Assembly: GCA_903936865.1 (NCBI GenBank)
Contig: CAIZXK010000739.1
Span: 1 to 37,142 of the forward strand
Source: an uncultured Bacteroidales bacterium
GTDB lineage: Bacteria; Bacteroidota; Bacteroidia; Bacteroidales; JACABE01
Direction of reading: 5' to 3'
Length of the DNA stretch: 37,142 nucleotides
Positions within the stretch are counted from its first letter, which is position 1. Every line of letters starts with the position of its first letter. The notes beneath the pieces were generated by a model. That model was not told where the DNA came from. It did no database searches and was given only the letters and a program-made list of their open reading frames with translations. Position numbers and translations under genes: made by a program. Of this stretch, positions 34,668 through 37,142 are shown in pieces.

Positions 34668-36551
34668 TTAATTTTTAAGTATTTCCTGATTAAATTCCAA
34701 GTTAATATCATCAATGTCAATTTCATCCATTTCAAAATTTGGAATGGATTCGATTTCCTGTTCAGTTATGGTTTTGTCAATTTCTTTATTCATTGCTATG
34801 CTAATCAATTTTAAAATATTTTTCTTTCTATCTTCAAAAAAAGCATAAAAATCATCTGAGTAAATGGCTTCAGCATTAATTAAATGTGTTTTAAGTAATT
34901 CACTCAACCCATTTTTATCAGTTTCAAGTCTGTTTTCGAGTCTGGGTAAATAACTCGAAGGTGCATCACCTCCGATTATTCTGTTAGTACGTGCAGAAAG
35001 AGGAGTTTTGTTAATGATACAATCAAAATCATTTGATGGAATATTGTTTTCAGCTTTCAAACACCAGTTTTTAGGAAATATATGGTGAATGTCAATAGAT
35101 TCAGCAAAATAATTAGTAAAACCTATAGTACTGCCATCAATCCAGTCTTTAGCCTGTTCATTCATAAATAAAGCATAAATGCCTTTATAAGCAGCACTAT
35201 TTCTGGTTCTTAAAGTATGTAATCTGCTGGGATTAAAACTCGCATCATAAATGGTTTTTACATCATTAATGCTTATTTCGTTATTAATCCATGCGATTAG
35301 TTGCGGAAAATCGAGTGCATACCTGGTTTCATTGGCTCCTCCATACAACTCGCCGAAAACACCACACCAATACCATTGCATTATCTTTTTCTTAATGCTT
35401 ATATTATCAGCTTCATCGCCAAGTATAGCATAAACAGCACTTAATGGAACCAATTGTGAATTATAAGGTAGATCATCAGCTTTAAAAATATAATATTGAT
35501 TTAGTAATTTAGCTGCTTTGATATATCCATTTTTTATTTTCTCAAAATAAATCTGATAATCATTTAACTTTAAGTTTAATATTTCTTTTCTTTTAGCAGA
35601 AATTGCTGGCAACTTATCCTCTGTAACGCCTTCATTGACAGCATTTTTTCTTTTATAATAAGTAGATACTAGTGAAAGTGACTGAAGAAAATCGCTATTT
35701 CCTGTATTTTTAAGAACAGGAGATAAATTAAATTCAGATTTGATTTTACTCCAGTTTTCTCTTAAATCGAAATTATCACTGGCAAAAATAGCTGTAAGTA
35801 ATTCAAATACATTTAAAGAAACACCACCTGTATTTACTTTTTCAAAAACCTGACAAACGGCTTCTTTTGAATTTTCCTTTAATAATCTGATTATTGGTAA
35901 TTGGTAGTTATTGAAACTATTAATAATATTATTTTTAAATTTATTGAAGAAAATAATTTTCTCCCTATCATAATCCCAGTGTTCTTCATAATTCATCCTC
36001 CAGTTATCATCTTCATCTATCATGCACACAGGATACATAAGATTCTGGTATTCATATTCTGGTTTAGAAAGATCCAAAACGATTTCTCTTCCAAAGTCTC
36101 TTGTAATTTGTTTCTTTTCATTAAGTGATATTATAGCTTCTTCGACATCAGTATTTATATCGAGTGCTTTTTGCATATCTATGTAATACCATCTGTGAAT
36201 TTCCTGCCCTTTTTCATTTTTGGTTTTTACTATGTTATTTGATATAATAGTTTGATAAAGAGAAGTTATTCTTTGCTGTCCATCTAATATAAGTTCTTCA
36301 GGTTTTTTAAAATCACTTCCTGCATCAACAGATTCCACAGGACGTGTTTTAAAATTTACTGACTCGTTACCATTTTCAAGCAACATTATTGCACCAATAG
36401 GAAAAGACTTGGCAATGCTGGCAAGTAAACCTTTTATTCTGAAGTCATCCCAAATCCATCCTCTTTGAAAATCAGGTAATTGAATTTTTCCTGTATTAAC
36501 ATCTTTGAGTACATCGTAAAGTCTTCGCTTCGTAGAATCAAATAGTTCCAT
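34668..36551 (-). CDS. GmrSD-like DUF262/DUF1524 nuclease
   Basis: 627 aa. The N-terminal DUF262 (ParB/sulfiredoxin-like NTPase fold) shows QLPDFQRGW (24-32) and the signature LDGQQRITSLYQ (89-100). The C-terminal DUF1524 HNH-type nuclease shows IDIHHIFPKNW (H489, H490) and INKTPLS, then TNRIIGG. Known members such as GmrSD cut DNA carrying glucosylated hydroxymethylcytosine; others act on differently modified DNA, so the target here is unknown. It heads the hsdM-hsdS operon, with a -7 box 81 bp upstream. Its placement suggests it covers phages whose modified DNA escapes the type I enzyme. Confidence 0.85.
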   Translation of the reverse strand: MELFDSTKRRLYDVLKDVNTGKIQLPDFQRGWIWDDFRIKGLLASIAKSFPIGAIMLLENGNESVNFKTRPVESVDAGSDFKKPEELILDGQQRITSLYQTIISNNIVKTKNEKGQEIHRWYYIDMQKALDINTDVEEAIISLNEKKQITRDFGREIVLDLSKPEYEYQNLMYPVCMIDEDDNWRMNYEEHWDYDREKIIFFNKFKNNIINSFNNYQLPIIRLLKENSKEAVCQVFEKVNTGGVSLNVFELLTAIFASDNFDLRENWSKIKSEFNLSPVLKNTGNSDFLQSLSLVSTYYKRKNAVNEGVTEDKLPAISAKRKEILNLKLNDYQIYFEKIKNGYIKAAKLLNQYYIFKADDLPYNSQLVPLSAVYAILGDEADNISIKKKIMQWYWCGVFGELYGGANETRYALDFPQLIAWINNEISINDVKTIYDASFNPSRLHTLRTRNSAAYKGIYALFMNEQAKDWIDGSTIGFTNYFAESIDIHHIFPKNWCLKAENNIPSNDFDCIINKTPLSARTNRIIGGDAPSSYLPRLENRLETDKNGLSELLKTHLINAEAIYSDDFYAFFEDRKKNILKLISIAMNKEIDKTITEQEIESIPNFEMDEIDIDDINLEFNQEILKN

Positions 36552-36631
36552 GAGATATATTTTAAATAATTACTAATTTTTTCTTTAAAATTGATTTTTT
36601 ATAAAAAACAAACTTAGTAAATAAATCATTA

Positions 36632-36639
36632 CAAAGTTA
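36632..36639 (-). promoter_or_regulatory. -7 promoter box for the GmrSD-hsdMS operon
   Basis: TAACTTTG on the minus strand matches TAnnTTTG about 81 bp upstream of the start at 36551. A TTTG lies further upstream, but at 30 bp it is too far to be a normal -33 element. The 156-bp gap 36552-36707 is otherwise AT-rich with no gene. Confidence 0.4.
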
Positions 36640-36707
36640 TAGAAAAGTAAATTAATTAAAAAAGACAATCAAATTAAATGATTTTTTGGTAATTTGTATT
36701 ATAACTC

Positions 36708-36959
36708 TTATTTTGCAAAGGCTTTAATACGATGCTTATTTAGAAATTCTTCAAAATCAGAACGACGGTAATAAATTACACGACCAATTTGAGAAAATGA
36801 GATTAAGCCTTTATCCCGATAATCCTGAAGTGTTCTTTTTGAGACTTTTAAAATTTTAAGTGCATCTTCATTGTCGTAAATAATGTCATCTAATGACTTT
36901 AAACGTAATTGTTTAACTTCTTCTGTCAATTCCTTTATTGAATTTAAAAGTGGTTCCAT
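36708..36959 (-). CDS. Excisionase-like helix-turn-helix protein
   Basis: About 83 aa from ATG 36959 (MEPLLNSIKELTEEVKQLR); the frame extends to ATG 36983, adding eight residues. A helical N-terminus is followed by a MerR/excisionase-type winged helix: DALKILKVSKRTLQDYRDKGLISFSQIGRVIYYRRSDFEEFLNKH. Small proteins of this kind in Bacteroidota are often carried by mobile elements, where they act as excision or transfer regulators. Its native promoter has probably been replaced, because an IS end begins 30 bp upstream of the preferred start. Confidence 0.75.
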   Translation of the reverse strand: MEPLLNSIKELTEEVKQLRLKSLDDIIYDNEDALKILKVSKRTLQDYRDKGLISFSQIGRVIYYRRSDFEEFLNKHRIKAFAK

Positions 36960-36988
36960 ATCTGAATTTTCAAGAATATACATAATTA

Positions 36989-37142
36989 GGGTCTACTGAA
37001 AAACACATATATCATTGACAATAAAAAAAATATAGCTAAATTTGCTAAATAAAGTGCAAGCAAATATGACAAAAAGCTATAAAAAGCGTGCATTAGCACC
37101 AAGTTATGTAAGTCCAAACCAGCTGGTTTTGGAAGGATTTGA
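36989..37142 (+). mobile_element. Left end of an IS5/IS1182-like insertion sequence
   Basis: GGGTCTACTGAAAAA at 36989-37003 looks like the terminal inverted repeat of IS5/IS1182-type elements, and a transposase start follows at 37066. The other end and the target duplication are outside the window, so the boundaries are inferred. Confidence 0.55.
37066..37142 (+). CDS. IS5/IS1182-like DDE transposase, N-terminal fragment
   Basis: Twenty-five codons are visible before the window ends: MTKSYKKRALAPSYVSPNQL, then VLEGF. The start APSYVSxNQLxLEGF is one I recognise from Bacteroidota DDE transposases of the IS5/IS1182 group. No catalytic residues are inside the window. It is cut by the window edge, not necessarily broken. 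Confidence 0.6.
   Translation, partial: MTKSYKKRALAPSYVSPNQLVLEGF

Overview
The window is about 37 kb of AT-rich DNA, most likely from a member of the Bacteroidota. Three things point there: most starts lack a Shine-Dalgarno sequence, TAnnTTTG-type -7 promoter boxes recur, and many proteins resemble Bacteroidota families. No rRNA, tRNA or CRISPR array is present. The content is accessory: a phage tail gene at the left edge, an IS element entering at the right edge, and an island between them dominated by restriction, nuclease and uncharacterised defence-like genes.

Layout. (1) 1-3770, minus: the 5' part of a TP901-type tail tape measure gene that runs off the left edge. (2) 3900-3990, plus: a possible small structured RNA ending in a terminator-like hairpin. 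(3) 3989-7561, minus: an FCP1/NIF-like HAD phosphatase, a 59-aa acidic protein, an ADP-ribosylglycohydrolase, a 191-aa unknown protein, a 358-aa protein made of two copies of that same module, and an 83-aa zinc-ribbon/coiled-coil protein. (4) 7648-11974, minus: McrC, McrB and a WYL-domain regulator. (5) 12172-16322, plus: an AAA ATPase, a 111-aa unknown protein and a DUF2779 protein (Cas4-like nuclease plus DEDD-like exonuclease). (6) 16326-22018: mostly minus-strand genes including a GIY-YIG protein, two PD-(D/E)XK-like proteins, a zinc-ribbon protein and several unknowns. (7) 22048-36551, minus: a type I restriction-modification locus led by a GmrSD-like DUF262/DUF1524 gene, then hsdM, hsdS, an unknown gene, an Hsp90-like ATPase with a C-terminal DUF3883-like nuclease, a frameshifted DUF4062/schlafen-like ATPase gene and hsdR. 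(8) 36708-37142: an excisionase-like HTH gene and the left end of an IS5/IS1182-like element.

The most interesting signal is regulatory. A near-identical 19-bp palindrome (ATTGCAnATACAnTGCAAT) occurs three times. Each copy lies 9-10 bp upstream of a -7-like box and just ahead of a transcription unit: the 83-aa/tandem-repeat pair, the 191-aa/ADP-ribosylglycohydrolase/HAD operon, and the divergently placed AAA ATPase. The three units flank mcrBC and a WYL regulator, so regions 3-5 may form one co-regulated system. A second notable signal is in the type I locus, where a vestigial copy of the hsdR 5' end lies ahead of the DUF4062 gene. That suggests this gene was inserted at the start of hsdR, and it has since picked up a one-base frameshift.

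All assignments were made by reading the sequence, with no database search. Family names rest on recognised motifs. Functions of the unnamed proteins are not known.
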